Of a stretch of DNA of 64,000 bases, positions 40,706 through 48,420 are shown one piece after another (the stretch's first letter is position 1; the number at the start of each line of letters is the position of its first letter). The translations under genes were made by a program, and so were the position numbers. The notes below the pieces were generated by a model. The model did not search any database and was not told where the DNA came from. It was given only the letters and a program-made list of their open reading frames with translations. Source of the stretch: Bacteroidota bacterium (lineage in GTDB: Bacteria; Bacteroidota; Bacteroidia; 2-12-FULL-35-15); NCBI GenBank assembly GCA_025963715.1, contig JAOQAG010000034.1, forward strand, positions 1 through 64,000. The letters are read 5' to 3'.

Positions 40706-42523
40706 ATGAAACTTTTACAAGTAAAAATACTAGATTTTAAGTCTATCAAAAACCTGACAGTTCAATTTAAAAATAATTTAACCTGTTTAATTGGCAAGAA
40801 TGAATCTGGTAAATCTAGCATTATTGAAGCTATTGAATATTTAAATTATTACAAATTGTTTGGCAATAATTTTAAATTGAAAAACAAAAATTCTCCTCAA
40901 TATAATAAAGAATTTCCAGTTATAATAGGTGATTTCAAGGGAAGTGCTCAAGAAATTGGCAAGAAAAAGACAGAAGAATTTATTCGTTTTTACACTATTG
41001 ATATCAAAACCATTTTACAAGAGATAATAACTTCAGAAGATTTTTATTATACAATCATTAGATGGGGGGATGGGACTGATCATATTGAAGTTAAAATATA
41101 TAACAAAGAACATCTTGTAGATGTTGATATTTTTCAAAATTTGAAAGATGAAAGATCTAAAAATGCAGTAATTGAATTTTTTGTAGAGAATTTCGTACCT
41201 GCAATTGAATTGTTTTCAGATGAAAATTTAGAAATTAAGCCTGCAAAAATAGAGGACTTAAAAGGTGACAAACAAGAGTTTGAAACATTAAGAAGATTAT
41301 TGATAATTGGAGGATGTGAAGACTTTTCTGTTTTAGAATCAGATGATGATCATTTAGTTGGTCAAATCTTAGGAACTGCTCAAGATAAAATAACGAGATT
41401 ATTCCAAAAACATTATAATCAAGATGATAGTATCCGATTTGAACTTACATATTTGAGAAATAAAATTGTTTTACAGATTTATGATGCTTCAGATGCAAGA
41501 TATAGTATAGAGGAGAGAAGTCCTGGTTTTCGCTATTATTTTGCCTTTTTAATTAATAAATATTACTTGACAAAAGATTCATTAAAGCCTCTTGTTTTTT
41601 TGCTTGATGAACCTGGAGCAAGTCTTTATCCTCATGCTTGCAAATCCTTATTAAAAACATTTGACGAATTCTCTTTAAAAAATGAAATTATTTATACCAC
41701 GCACAACGTTTTTCTTACTTTGAGAAATGATCTGGATAGCCTTGTGTTTACAACAAAAGACAAAAATAAGGGGACATTAATTGAAAGGAAAACATACAAA
41801 AATAAATATCAAATATTTAGAAAAGAATTAGGCATTTTGTTAAATGATTCGTTTCTAATAGGGAACTTGAATATTATAGTAGAGGGTGATACTGAACATT
41901 TCGTATTAAGAAAGTTAATAAGTGAATACGCATCCAAAGATGAAAAATACGCTTCATTAGAATGGCTAAATATTTATGATGCAGGCGGTGTATCTGAAAT
42001 CGAAAATGCTATCCGGTATTTAAATTCTCTCGGTGATGAATTGTGTGGAGTGATATTGCTGGATAGTGATGAAGCAGGTGATAAGGTTTTTAAAAAAGAG
42101 AAATTTGCTAAACTCATAGATAATAAACGATGGTTTTGCATAAGAATAAACGATGTTTTTCAAGATTCTAAAAGTAGAACTTTTGAAGATTTATTGCCGC
42201 AAAATGAATACATTAGGGCTTATAATTCGCATTATTCAGAAGGCTCATATGATTTTGATAAACCATTTTCCAAACTTGAAGAAAAAGAATTGAACACTCC
42301 TATCGTTGATTCAATTGAAGAATCTCATTATTTAGAATTTTTTGAGATTAAGAACAGAAAGAAAAAAGGAATAAGTAAAATCAATATTATGCGTGTACTG
42401 CTTGAAAATGTTAAAAAAAATGGAGAAGGAGAAAGGAATGCTGTCTTAGAAAATGTTAATAAATTAATTGAGTTAATAAATGACAAAGTAAAAAAAATAA
42501 AAAATGTCGACACTAAAGCATAA
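40706..42523 (+). CDS. OLD-family ATPase-TOPRIM nuclease (candidate defence gene)
   Basis: This 605-residue protein has an SMC/ABC-like ATPase N-terminus with Walker A GKNESGKS (G30 to S37), an ABC signature-like ERSPGFRYYFAF, Walker B VFLLDEPG (D301, E302) and the His switch YTTHN. The C-terminal TOPRIM nuclease has E393 in IVEGDTEHF and D453/D455 in LLDSDEAGD, the metal-binding set of OLD, GajA and AriB-like proteins. Such proteins cut DNA or act as phage sensors. No UvrD-like GajB gene is adjacent. The unit is much more AT-rich than its surroundings, suggesting transfer. It overlaps the next gene by 20 bases. Confidence 0.9.
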   Translation: MKLLQVKILDFKSIKNLTVQFKNNLTCLIGKNESGKSSIIEAIEYLNYYKLFGNNFKLKNKNSPQYNKEFPVIIGDFKGSAQEIGKKKTEEFIRFYTIDIKTILQEIITSEDFYYTIIRWGDGTDHIEVKIYNKEHLVDVDIFQNLKDERSKNAVIEFFVENFVPAIELFSDENLEIKPAKIEDLKGDKQEFETLRRLLIIGGCEDFSVLESDDDHLVGQILGTAQDKITRLFQKHYNQDDSIRFELTYLRNKIVLQIYDASDARYSIEERSPGFRYYFAFLINKYYLTKDSLKPLVFLLDEPGASLYPHACKSLLKTFDEFSLKNEIIYTTHNVFLTLRNDLDSLVFTTKDKNKGTLIERKTYKNKYQIFRKELGILLNDSFLIGNLNIIVEGDTEHFVLRKLISEYASKDEKYASLEWLNIYDAGGVSEIENAIRYLNSLGDELCGVILLDSDEAGDKVFKKEKFAKLIDNKRWFCIRINDVFQDSKSRTFEDLLPQNEYIRAYNSHYSEGSYDFDKPFSKLEEKELNTPIVDSIEESHYLEFFEIKNRKKKGISKINIMRVLLENVKKNGEGERNAVLENVNKLIELINDKVKKIKNVDTKA

Positions 42524-42878
42524 ATTATTTCTTATTCCGATTGAAGAAGGAGAAATAAATATTAATGATAAAGCATTACAGGAAATTAATGTATTTTTAG
42601 CGAATGAGAACATGATATACTTAAATCATTCTATCTCAGTAACCTCTAAGGACGAGTATATTACTAATACTCCATTCAAATTTGAACAGATAACCTCTAG
42701 TCCAGAGATGGATCGGTTTTTTAAATATAAAAATATTAATGTATATTGTGTGATTAGCCTTGTATATAGGGATTTATCAAACACAGAAAATGACCTGAGT
42801 AAGCTGTCCAGTAAATCAAAGAAAGTAGTTAAAGAACTAGTTCAATCGGTCAAAAAAATTCCTAAACCTAATATTTAG
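42504..42878 (+). CDS. Unknown 124-residue protein coupled to the OLD nuclease
   Basis: It starts 20 bases before the nuclease stop, so translation is coupled. No signal or membrane segment is present. The pattern is strand (KHKLFLIPI), helix (KALQEINVFLANEN), strand (MIYLNHSISVTSKDEY), linker, strand (NINVYCVISLVYRD) and a Lys-rich tail (SKKVVKELVQSVKKI). The order resembles an enlarged version of the two small proteins that follow. The function is unknown; a partner, regulator or effector of the nuclease is plausible. AT-rich codons match the nuclease gene. Confidence 0.75.
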   Translation: MSTLKHKLFLIPIEEGEININDKALQEINVFLANENMIYLNHSISVTSKDEYITNTPFKFEQITSSPEMDRFFKYKNINVYCVISLVYRDLSNTENDLSKLSSKSKKVVKELVQSVKKIPKPNI

Positions 42879-42885
42879 ATAAATT

Positions 42886-43053
42886 ATGAAGGAATATAAA
42901 GTATTTACATTTCAATATAGTAATTATAACTTTCAAGCATTAGAATCTAGTCTTAACGATTTGTCAAAAGATTCATGGTCAATTTTGTCCATACAGGACA
43001 TTAAGCAAGGGTTTACCTTGGTTTTTATTTTAGAACGATTTAAAACCACTTAA
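42886..43053 (+). CDS. Small DUF4177-like protein, copy 1
   Basis: This 55-residue protein starts eight bases after the previous stop. It begins MKEYKVFTFQ, has the helix-strand core ALESSLNDLSKDSWSILSIQ, and ends FTLVFILERF. This is the strand-helix-strand-strand plan of DUF4177, where a Trp after a short acidic/polar turn is conserved. DUF4177 proteins have no known function. The gene is below usual length cut-offs. It is clearly paralogous to the next gene and shares the low GC of the unit. Confidence 0.7.
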   Translation: MKEYKVFTFQYSNYNFQALESSLNDLSKDSWSILSIQDIKQGFTLVFILERFKTT

Positions 43054-43054
43054 T

Positions 43055-43225
43055 ATGAAAGAATATAAAATAATACGTTTAAACGTAGCAAGTGAGAACA
43101 TTATCGCGGCTGAAATTAAGTTAAATGATTTTGCCAAAGATGGCTGGGCTATCGTTTCTGTAAATTCAGGAAGCGTTAATGCTACTATTTTGGTATATAC
43201 ACTTGAAAAATTCATTACTCCTTAA
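43055..43225 (+). CDS. Small DUF4177-like protein, copy 2
   Basis: This 56-residue protein starts two bases after the TAA of the preceding paralogue. It begins MKEYKIIRLN, keeps the core NDFAKDGWAIVSV (compare NDLSKDSWSILSI) and ends TILVYTLEKF. It is the last gene of the AT-rich unit; downstream lies only a short AT-rich gap and the ndh promoter. Confidence 0.7.
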   Translation: MKEYKIIRLNVASENIIAAEIKLNDFAKDGWAIVSVNSGSVNATILVYTLEKFITP

Positions 43226-43298
43226 ATGTATAATTCTAAAATATAGGTTTTAGTCTTACTTATGACACTTTTTTTTAAGATGCAAGATATTAATTAAG

Positions 43299-43306
43299 TA
43301 ATTTTG
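43299..43306 (+). promoter_or_regulatory. -7 element of ndh
   Basis: TAATTTTG fits TAnnTTTG exactly and lies 17 bases before the ATG at 43324. Confidence 0.5.
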
Positions 43307-43323
43307 TGTCATAAATCTCCCTT

Positions 43324-44607
43324 ATGAAAGCCAATATCACAGAAACCTCGCAAAAACGGATCGTTATTGTTGGAGGCGGTTTTGGCGGACTTAAAATAGC
43401 CCGTGAATTATCAAATACAGATTACCAAATCGTACTGATCGATAAGAATAATTATCATCAGTTTCAACCATTATTTTACCAGGTGGCTACAGCCGGACTG
43501 GAACCCAGCGCAATCGCATTCCCTTTCCGGAAGATCTTTCAGAAATCAAAAAACGTACACATCCGTGTAGCAGAAGTCAGTAAAATTGTTGCGGAACAAA
43601 ATTGCATTGAAACCAGCATTGGCATTATCAATTACGATCAGCTGGTAATTGCGATCGGTGCCGACACCAATTTTTTTGGCAACACACAAATGATGGAAAA
43701 CGCTATCCCGATGAAATCCGTGGGAGAGGCACTGGCATTGCGCAATACCATTTTACAGAATTATGAAGATGCGCTGATCACAGAAGATCCCGAACAGCGA
43801 AAAGGATTAATGAACATTGTGGTGGTAGGCGGTGGGCCAACGGGAGTAGAGGTTTCGGGAACGCTGGCAGAAATGAAAAAGATCGTATTGCCGAAAGATT
43901 ATCCCGAGCTGGATTTTAAAATGATGCAGGTTCATTTGCTGGAAGGCTCGTCGAAAGTGCTCAACGGCATGTCGGATGCTGCATCAAAAAAAGCAAAAAT
44001 TTACCTCGAAAAATTAGGCGTGGAAGTAATGCTGAATGCGCGTGTAAAAATATACGACGGAAAAAATGTGTTTATGGAAGATGGCAGCTCCATCCGTACC
44101 GATACATTGGTATGGGCTGCAGGCGTTACCGGTAATAAGATCGAAGGATTGAATCCGGCTGCCATTGCACGGGCAAACCGTATAAAAGTAGACCGTTACA
44201 ACAAAGTGGAAGGTTACAATAACATTTACGCAATTGGTGATATTGCCTGGATGACGGAAGAAAAATATCCGAACGGTCATCCGCAGGTAGCGCAGGTGGC
44301 AATCCAGGAAGGCGATCTGCTGGCAAAAAATTTAAAGAACCAATTACTTGGCAAACCGTTAAAACCGTTTCATTACAAAGATCTCGGATCGATGGCAACG
44401 GTGGGACGGAACAAAGCAGTAGCCGATCTGCCGCGCATAAAATTCCAGGGATTTTTTGCATGGCTGGTATGGATGTTCGTGCATTTAATGTCGATCGTGG
44501 GAATTAAAAACAAACTGATCATTTTTATTAACTGGGTATGGAATTATGTGACGTACGATCAATCACTGCGCCTGATCATTAAACCTAAAACAAGAATAAA
44601 AAAATGA
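43324..44607 (+). CDS. ndh: Type II NADH dehydrogenase (NDH-2)
   Basis: This 427-residue single-subunit flavoprotein passes electrons from NADH to quinone without pumping protons, bound to the cytoplasmic face of the membrane. The FAD site is VIVGGGFGGLKIARELS, followed by NYHQFQPLFYQVATAGLEPS (the NDH-2 quinone region). The NAD site is VVVGGGPTGVEVSGTLAEM, and a second FAD motif is NNIYAIGDIAWM. The C-terminus (FFAWLVWMFVHLMSIVGIKN) is a membrane-anchoring amphipathic helix. The stop overlaps the start of the DinB-like gene (ATGA). Confidence 0.95.
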   Translation: MKANITETSQKRIVIVGGGFGGLKIARELSNTDYQIVLIDKNNYHQFQPLFYQVATAGLEPSAIAFPFRKIFQKSKNVHIRVAEVSKIVAEQNCIETSIGIINYDQLVIAIGADTNFFGNTQMMENAIPMKSVGEALALRNTILQNYEDALITEDPEQRKGLMNIVVVGGGPTGVEVSGTLAEMKKIVLPKDYPELDFKMMQVHLLEGSSKVLNGMSDAASKKAKIYLEKLGVEVMLNARVKIYDGKNVFMEDGSSIRTDTLVWAAGVTGNKIEGLNPAAIARANRIKVDRYNKVEGYNNIYAIGDIAWMTEEKYPNGHPQVAQVAIQEGDLLAKNLKNQLLGKPLKPFHYKDLGSMATVGRNKAVADLPRIKFQGFFAWLVWMFVHLMSIVGIKNKLIIFINWVWNYVTYDQSLRLIIKPKTRIKK

Positions 44608-45143
44608 GCTTCGAAAAACATTTTTTGGAAAACACCATCGGTGTATTTACCAATTACAGGAACCTTGCGGAAAAATCATTCGCGCAATTAACCGCAGATG
44701 CGGATTTCCATTACACGCCTGATCCTGAGTCCAACAGCATTGCCGTGATCATGAAACACATGAGTGGAAATATGATCTCGCGCTGGACGGATTTTTTAAC
44801 TACCGATGGCGAAAAGCCTGACCGGAACCGCGATGCGGAATTTGTGGACAGCACACAAACGCGCGAACAATTAATGGAAATCTGGAACAAGGGCTGGAAG
44901 GTATTCATGGATACGCTGGAATCGCTGAAAGAAGAAGATGTGATGAAAACGGTAACCATCCGCGCTGAAGCATTAACTGTGGCGCAGGCGCTGAACAGAC
45001 AAACGGCGCACTATGCATATCACATCGGGCAGATCGTATTCCTGGCGAAACATATTAAAAATTCGGAATGGAAATCACTGTCCATTCCAAAAAATAAATC
45101 CAATGAACATTTGAACGGCAGTTACCTTGATAATCTGAAATAA
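44604..45143 (+). CDS. DinB-superfamily protein (DUF1572)
   Basis: This 179-residue four-helix-bundle protein matches DUF1572: FTNYRNLAEKSFAQL, NSIAVIMKHMSGNMISRWTD, DGEKPDRNRDAEF and HYAYHIGQIVFLAKH. The histidines in MKHMSGN and HYAYHIGQ are the usual divalent-metal ligands of the DinB fold. Members may act as thiol-dependent transferases, but the substrate is unknown. It is translationally coupled to ndh by ATGA overlap. Confidence 0.9.
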   Translation: MSFEKHFLENTIGVFTNYRNLAEKSFAQLTADADFHYTPDPESNSIAVIMKHMSGNMISRWTDFLTTDGEKPDRNRDAEFVDSTQTREQLMEIWNKGWKVFMDTLESLKEEDVMKTVTIRAEALTVAQALNRQTAHYAYHIGQIVFLAKHIKNSEWKSLSIPKNKSNEHLNGSYLDNLK

Positions 45144-45189
45144 AAGGTGTTGTTGTAGGAAAATGTTATTTTTTTAGAATATTCACAAA

Positions 45190-45265
45190 TAATACTGTCA
45201 TCCCGGGATGACAGCTCAAGAAAGTATTTCTGTTTCCATAAACAACATTCTTCTACAACATAACA
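45190..45265. repeat. Deletion derivative of the REP-like element with conserved tail
   Basis: ACTGTCATCCCGGGATGACAGC joins the outer ends of the palindrome directly, lacking the centre seen at 1-98. The following tail (AAGAAAGTATTTCTGTTTCC and ATAAACAACATTCTTCTACA) matches 103-150 with few changes. It precedes the rhomboid gene and makes a false N-terminal extension open in the same frame. Confidence 0.85.
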
Positions 45266-45294
45266 AAATAAAACAATTGCTTATCTTTACAGAT

Positions 45295-45933
45295 ATGACC
45301 ACATCCATTATTACATCTGTTATCATAGCCGTTACGGTGCTTGTATCTTTTGCAGCGTTTGAGAATAATACATTAAAAAATAAATTAATGTTCAACGCAT
45401 ATATGATCAATCACCGGAAGGAATGGTATCGCTTTTTTTCCAATGGGATCATTCATGCAAACATTCCGCATCTGACGTTTAATATGTACGCATTATGGAT
45501 CTTCGGATCGAATGTGGAAAAGATCTACAGCCTTAATTGGATCTACGGCGCTAAAGGCCCGCTGTTTTATGTTTTATTGTATGTAGGCGGATTGGCTATG
45601 TCGTCGTTGTATTCATACGAAAAAAACAAAGACAATATCTACTACAACGCGTTGGGTGCATCAGGAGCGGTTTCGGCCGTGATGTTCTCCTTTATAGTGC
45701 TGGCGCCCACCGCTAAATTATCACTGCTGATCCTGCCCATTCCCGGAGGTATTCCCGCTTATATTTTTGGAGTATTGATATTGGGAGTGGAGCATTACCT
45801 GAGCCGCAGGGGAAATACGGGCATTGCACACGACGCCCATTTCTGGGGATCGGTATTTGGGGTGCTTTTTACCATCGCGTTAAAGCCCGGCTTAGCAATT
45901 GATTTTATTCACAAAATCCAGGGAACATATTAA
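45295..45933 (+). CDS. Rhomboid-family intramembrane serine protease
   Basis: This 212-residue polytopic protein has the rhomboid catalytic pair: Ser123 in GASGAVSAVMFSF and His182 in HDAHFWGSVFG. It also has the family motif HLTFNMYALWIFG (H-x-x-x-N) in the second helix region. It cleaves transmembrane segments of other proteins; the substrate is unknown. ATG 45295 is chosen because the upstream open part (45208-45294) is encoded by a REP-like repeat. The gmhB start follows one base after its stop. Confidence 0.9.
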   Translation: MTTSIITSVIIAVTVLVSFAAFENNTLKNKLMFNAYMINHRKEWYRFFSNGIIHANIPHLTFNMYALWIFGSNVEKIYSLNWIYGAKGPLFYVLLYVGGLAMSSLYSYEKNKDNIYYNALGASGAVSAVMFSFIVLAPTAKLSLLILPIPGGIPAYIFGVLILGVEHYLSRRGNTGIAHDAHFWGSVFGVLFTIALKPGLAIDFIHKIQGTY

Positions 45934-45934
45934 A

Positions 45935-46414
45935 ATGAACAAAGCAATATTTTTAGACAGGGATGGTGTGATCAACACAGAACGCGGATATACCCATCGT
46001 TTGGAGGATTTTGTGATCCTGCCGGATCTGATGGAAACATTGCAGGAATTTGTACGCCGCGGATATTTGCTGATCGTGGTGACCAACCAAAGCGGCATCG
46101 CCAAAGAGCTGTATAAACAGGAAGACGTGGAGATCCTGCATTCATATCTGAAACAGGAGCTTAAAAAAAATAATATTACCTTATCCGAAGTGTATTATTG
46201 CATGCATCATCCGGATGTAGGCAATTGCATTTGCAGGAAGCCCAACTCGTTATTTGTTGAAAAAGCATTGGCGCGTTTTGATATTGACGCATCAAAAAGT
46301 TATTTTATTGGCGACAAAGAACGTGATGTAGAAGCCGGGGAAAAAGCCGGTGTAAAAGGAATTCTGATCGAAGCAAACAGTTCATTGAAACTGTTGCTGG
46401 ATCAGATCAATTAA
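45935..46414 (+). CDS. gmhB: D-glycero-D-manno-heptose-1,7-bisphosphate 7-phosphatase (HAD-IIIA)
   Basis: This 159-residue HAD phosphatase has the nucleophile motif FLDRDGVIN (D8, D10), motif II VVTNQSGI, a zinc-binding loop CMHHPDVGNCICRKP (Cys, His, two Cys) and motif III/IV FIGDKERDVEAGEKAG. This set is diagnostic of GmhB, which removes the 7-phosphate in LPS heptose synthesis in the cytoplasm. The start at 45935 is preferred because it begins directly with MNKAIFLDRDG. Other heptose genes are not in the window, so a different sugar bisphosphate is possible. Confidence 0.9.
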   Translation: MNKAIFLDRDGVINTERGYTHRLEDFVILPDLMETLQEFVRRGYLLIVVTNQSGIAKELYKQEDVEILHSYLKQELKKNNITLSEVYYCMHHPDVGNCICRKPNSLFVEKALARFDIDASKSYFIGDKERDVEAGEKAGVKGILIEANSSLKLLLDQIN

Positions 46415-46439
46415 AAAAAGATTTTGCAAAGAACAAAAT

Positions 46440-47285
46440 ATGCAGCAATACATTAACCATAACGGAACATTGCTTCCGGATGATAAACCTTCTTTAAGCC
46501 ATACTAACAGAGCTTTTCGCTATGGCGATGCCTTGTTTGAAACGATCAGGATCGTGTGCGGCAAGCCTGTGTTTTTGCCTGAGCACATCAATCGTTTGAT
46601 CGATGGATTGAACGTGATGAAAATGCAAACACCCATCAATTTGAATGCGGATATTTTAGAACGCTTGATCACAGAGCTTTTACAAAAAAATAATATTGGC
46701 AGTGATGGAAGAGTGCGTTTTACCGTTTATCGCAACAATGGCGGCTTTTATACGCCTACCGACAACCAGGTTTCTTTTTTACTGGAAGTAAACCCGATCG
46801 AGGAAAAAGGATATCACCTGAATCAAAAAGGATTGCTGGTGGATCTGTTTGTTGATTTCAAAAAAACACCCAATGCGCTTGCATCCATCAAATCCGCAAA
46901 CAGCGCGGTATATGTGATGGCCGGGGTTTATAAAACACAGCATCAATTGGATGAATGTGTATTGATCAATGACAAGATGCAGATCATTGAATCGATCAGC
47001 TCCAATATTTTTGCAGTAAAAAACGGAGTGTTATATACACCACCGCTTACCGACGGTTGCGTGAATGGCGTGATGCGCAGAAAAATAATTGAGATCGCAC
47101 AGGCGAATAAAATTGCAGTGTATGAAAACTCCATCATGCAAAGCGTTTTGCTGGGCGCAGATGAATTATTTTTAACCAATACGATCAAAGGCATTCAGTG
47201 GGTGGTGGCGTACAAACAAAAACGCTATTTTAATACCACATCAAAAAAACTGGTGGATGAGTTGAATAAGCTGGTAGAGTGTTAA
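46440..47285 (+). CDS. Class IV PLP aminotransferase (branched-chain / D-amino-acid / ADC-lyase type)
   Basis: This 281-residue fold-type IV PLP enzyme has the start LSHTNRAFRYGDALFETIRI typical of the class, the PLP lysine at K151 (ASIKSANSAVYVMA) and SSNIFAVKNGVLYTPPLTDG for cofactor phosphate binding, then VLLGADELFLTNTIKGI. Members include IlvE, D-amino-acid transaminase and 4-amino-4-deoxychorismate lyase (PabC). The substrate cannot be read with certainty; PabC-like is the closest guess. The TAA stop is the first base of an AACTTTGAAC-type repeat. Confidence 0.85.
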   Translation: MQQYINHNGTLLPDDKPSLSHTNRAFRYGDALFETIRIVCGKPVFLPEHINRLIDGLNVMKMQTPINLNADILERLITELLQKNNIGSDGRVRFTVYRNNGGFYTPTDNQVSFLLEVNPIEEKGYHLNQKGLLVDLFVDFKKTPNALASIKSANSAVYVMAGVYKTQHQLDECVLINDKMQIIESISSNIFAVKNGVLYTPPLTDGCVNGVMRRKIIEIAQANKIAVYENSIMQSVLLGADELFLTNTIKGIQWVVAYKQKRYFNTTSKKLVDELNKLVEC

Positions 47286-47699
47286 GTTCAAAAGTTTAAA
47301 GTTCAAAGTTTGCTGTGTGTGGTGCTTCGCAGCGGATTTTTACCACGAAGGCGCAAAGGCGCGAAGAAAATGAATGGTCATTTCTTTTTTTATTGCTTGG
47401 TCACACAGATTTGAAATTATTTTAAGCTGTTAAAAAATATTTATTAAAAAGCAGGTTCACCATCTTAAATTGTCATCCCGGGCCTGACCCGGGATCTGCC
47501 AATTAAAAACAACAAACAAACACTGCAAGCATTTATGAGATCCCGGGTCAGGTCCGGGATGACAGCTCCGAAAGAAGATTTTATTTATAAAACAAACATT
47601 TTACACACATCGCTTTCATACAGATTTGTAAATTTGTATTAATTCGTAATTTGTAACCGCACAGATTCGTTTTTTCGTTTTTTATTCGTTATTCGTAAT
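47286..47699. repeat. Repeat-filled gap upstream of pdxH
   Basis: The gap holds in order: an AACTTTGAAC-type repeat (47283-47322), a CCACGAAGGCGCAAAGGCG stretch, an REP-like palindrome pair (47471-47504 and 47539-47569, core GTCATCCCGGGCCTGACCC), and an ACGAATAACGAA-type repeat (47618-47699) ending exactly at the pdxH ATG. No coding region is seen. Confidence 0.8.
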
Positions 47700-48350
47700 A
47701 TGGAAGATTTAAAAAATTACATCAACTCCCTCCGTCACGATTTTTCCAAACAAACACTGGATGAAACGGACGTTGCTAAAAATCCATTTTTACAATTCGA
47801 AAAATGGTTCAAAGAAGCAATTGATTCAAAAGTAAACGAACCGAATGCTATGACGGTTGCTACTGTTTCCGGGCAAGGGCAGCCAACTGCACGCATTGTA
47901 TTGTTGCGGAATTTTAATGAGGATGGTTTTGTTTTTTATACCAATTACACCAGCAGGAAAGGGGAGAACATTGCAGACAATCCCAAAGCGGCATTGCTTT
48001 TTTTTTGGCCGGAACTGGAGCGCCAGGTGCGCATTGAAGGAACGCTGACAAAACAAACAGCGGAAGAATCCGACCGTTATTTTAATTCGCGCCCGCGTAC
48101 AAGCAAGCTGGGTGCCTGGACATCCGAACAAAGTAAAATCATTACCGGCAGAAATATACTGGATGAAGCATATAAAAAACTCTCCGAAAAATATCCGGGT
48201 GAAGATGTACCACGTCCTGATTATTGGGGCGGTTATGTGTTAAGGCCTGATTCAATGGAGTTCTGGCAGGGGAGGCCCAGCCGTTTGCACGACAGGATCT
48301 TGTACACACTGGAAAATAATAACTGGAAAATTGCCCGTTTGGCACCGTAA
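47700..48350 (+). CDS. pdxH: Pyridoxamine 5'-phosphate oxidase
   Basis: This 216-residue FMN enzyme oxidises pyridoxine- and pyridoxamine-5'-phosphate to pyridoxal phosphate, the last step of vitamin B6 synthesis. Family motifs are [72 protein letters not shown] and the C-terminal signature [20 protein letters not shown] with RLHDR. Length is normal. The start codon abuts a dispersed repeat. Confidence 0.97.
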   Translation: MEDLKNYINSLRHDFSKQTLDETDVAKNPFLQFEKWFKEAIDSKVNEPNAMTVATVSGQGQPTARIVLLRNFNEDGFVFYTNYTSRKGENIADNPKAALLFFWPELERQVRIEGTLTKQTAEESDRYFNSRPRTSKLGAWTSEQSKIITGRNILDEAYKKLSEKYPGEDVPRPDYWGGYVLRPDSMEFWQGRPSRLHDRILYTLENNNWKIARLAP

Positions 48351-48420
48351 TTCGCAGTATTGTTTTACTTTAGTTCTGTAAACATTTCCATTCAAATGTT
48401 GTCACAGATAAAATTAAATT

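Noticed and set aside
40706-42523. Annotation of the OLD gene as gajA of a Gabija system
   Set aside because: The domain order fits, but no UvrD/Rep-like gajB follows; the next genes are small unrelated proteins, so the Gabija name is not supported.
47471-47569. Rho-independent terminator after the class IV aminotransferase gene
   Set aside because: The hairpin is long and GC-rich but lacks a T run and has copies elsewhere, so it belongs to the REP-like family; it may still block transcription, but there is no direct sign of it.
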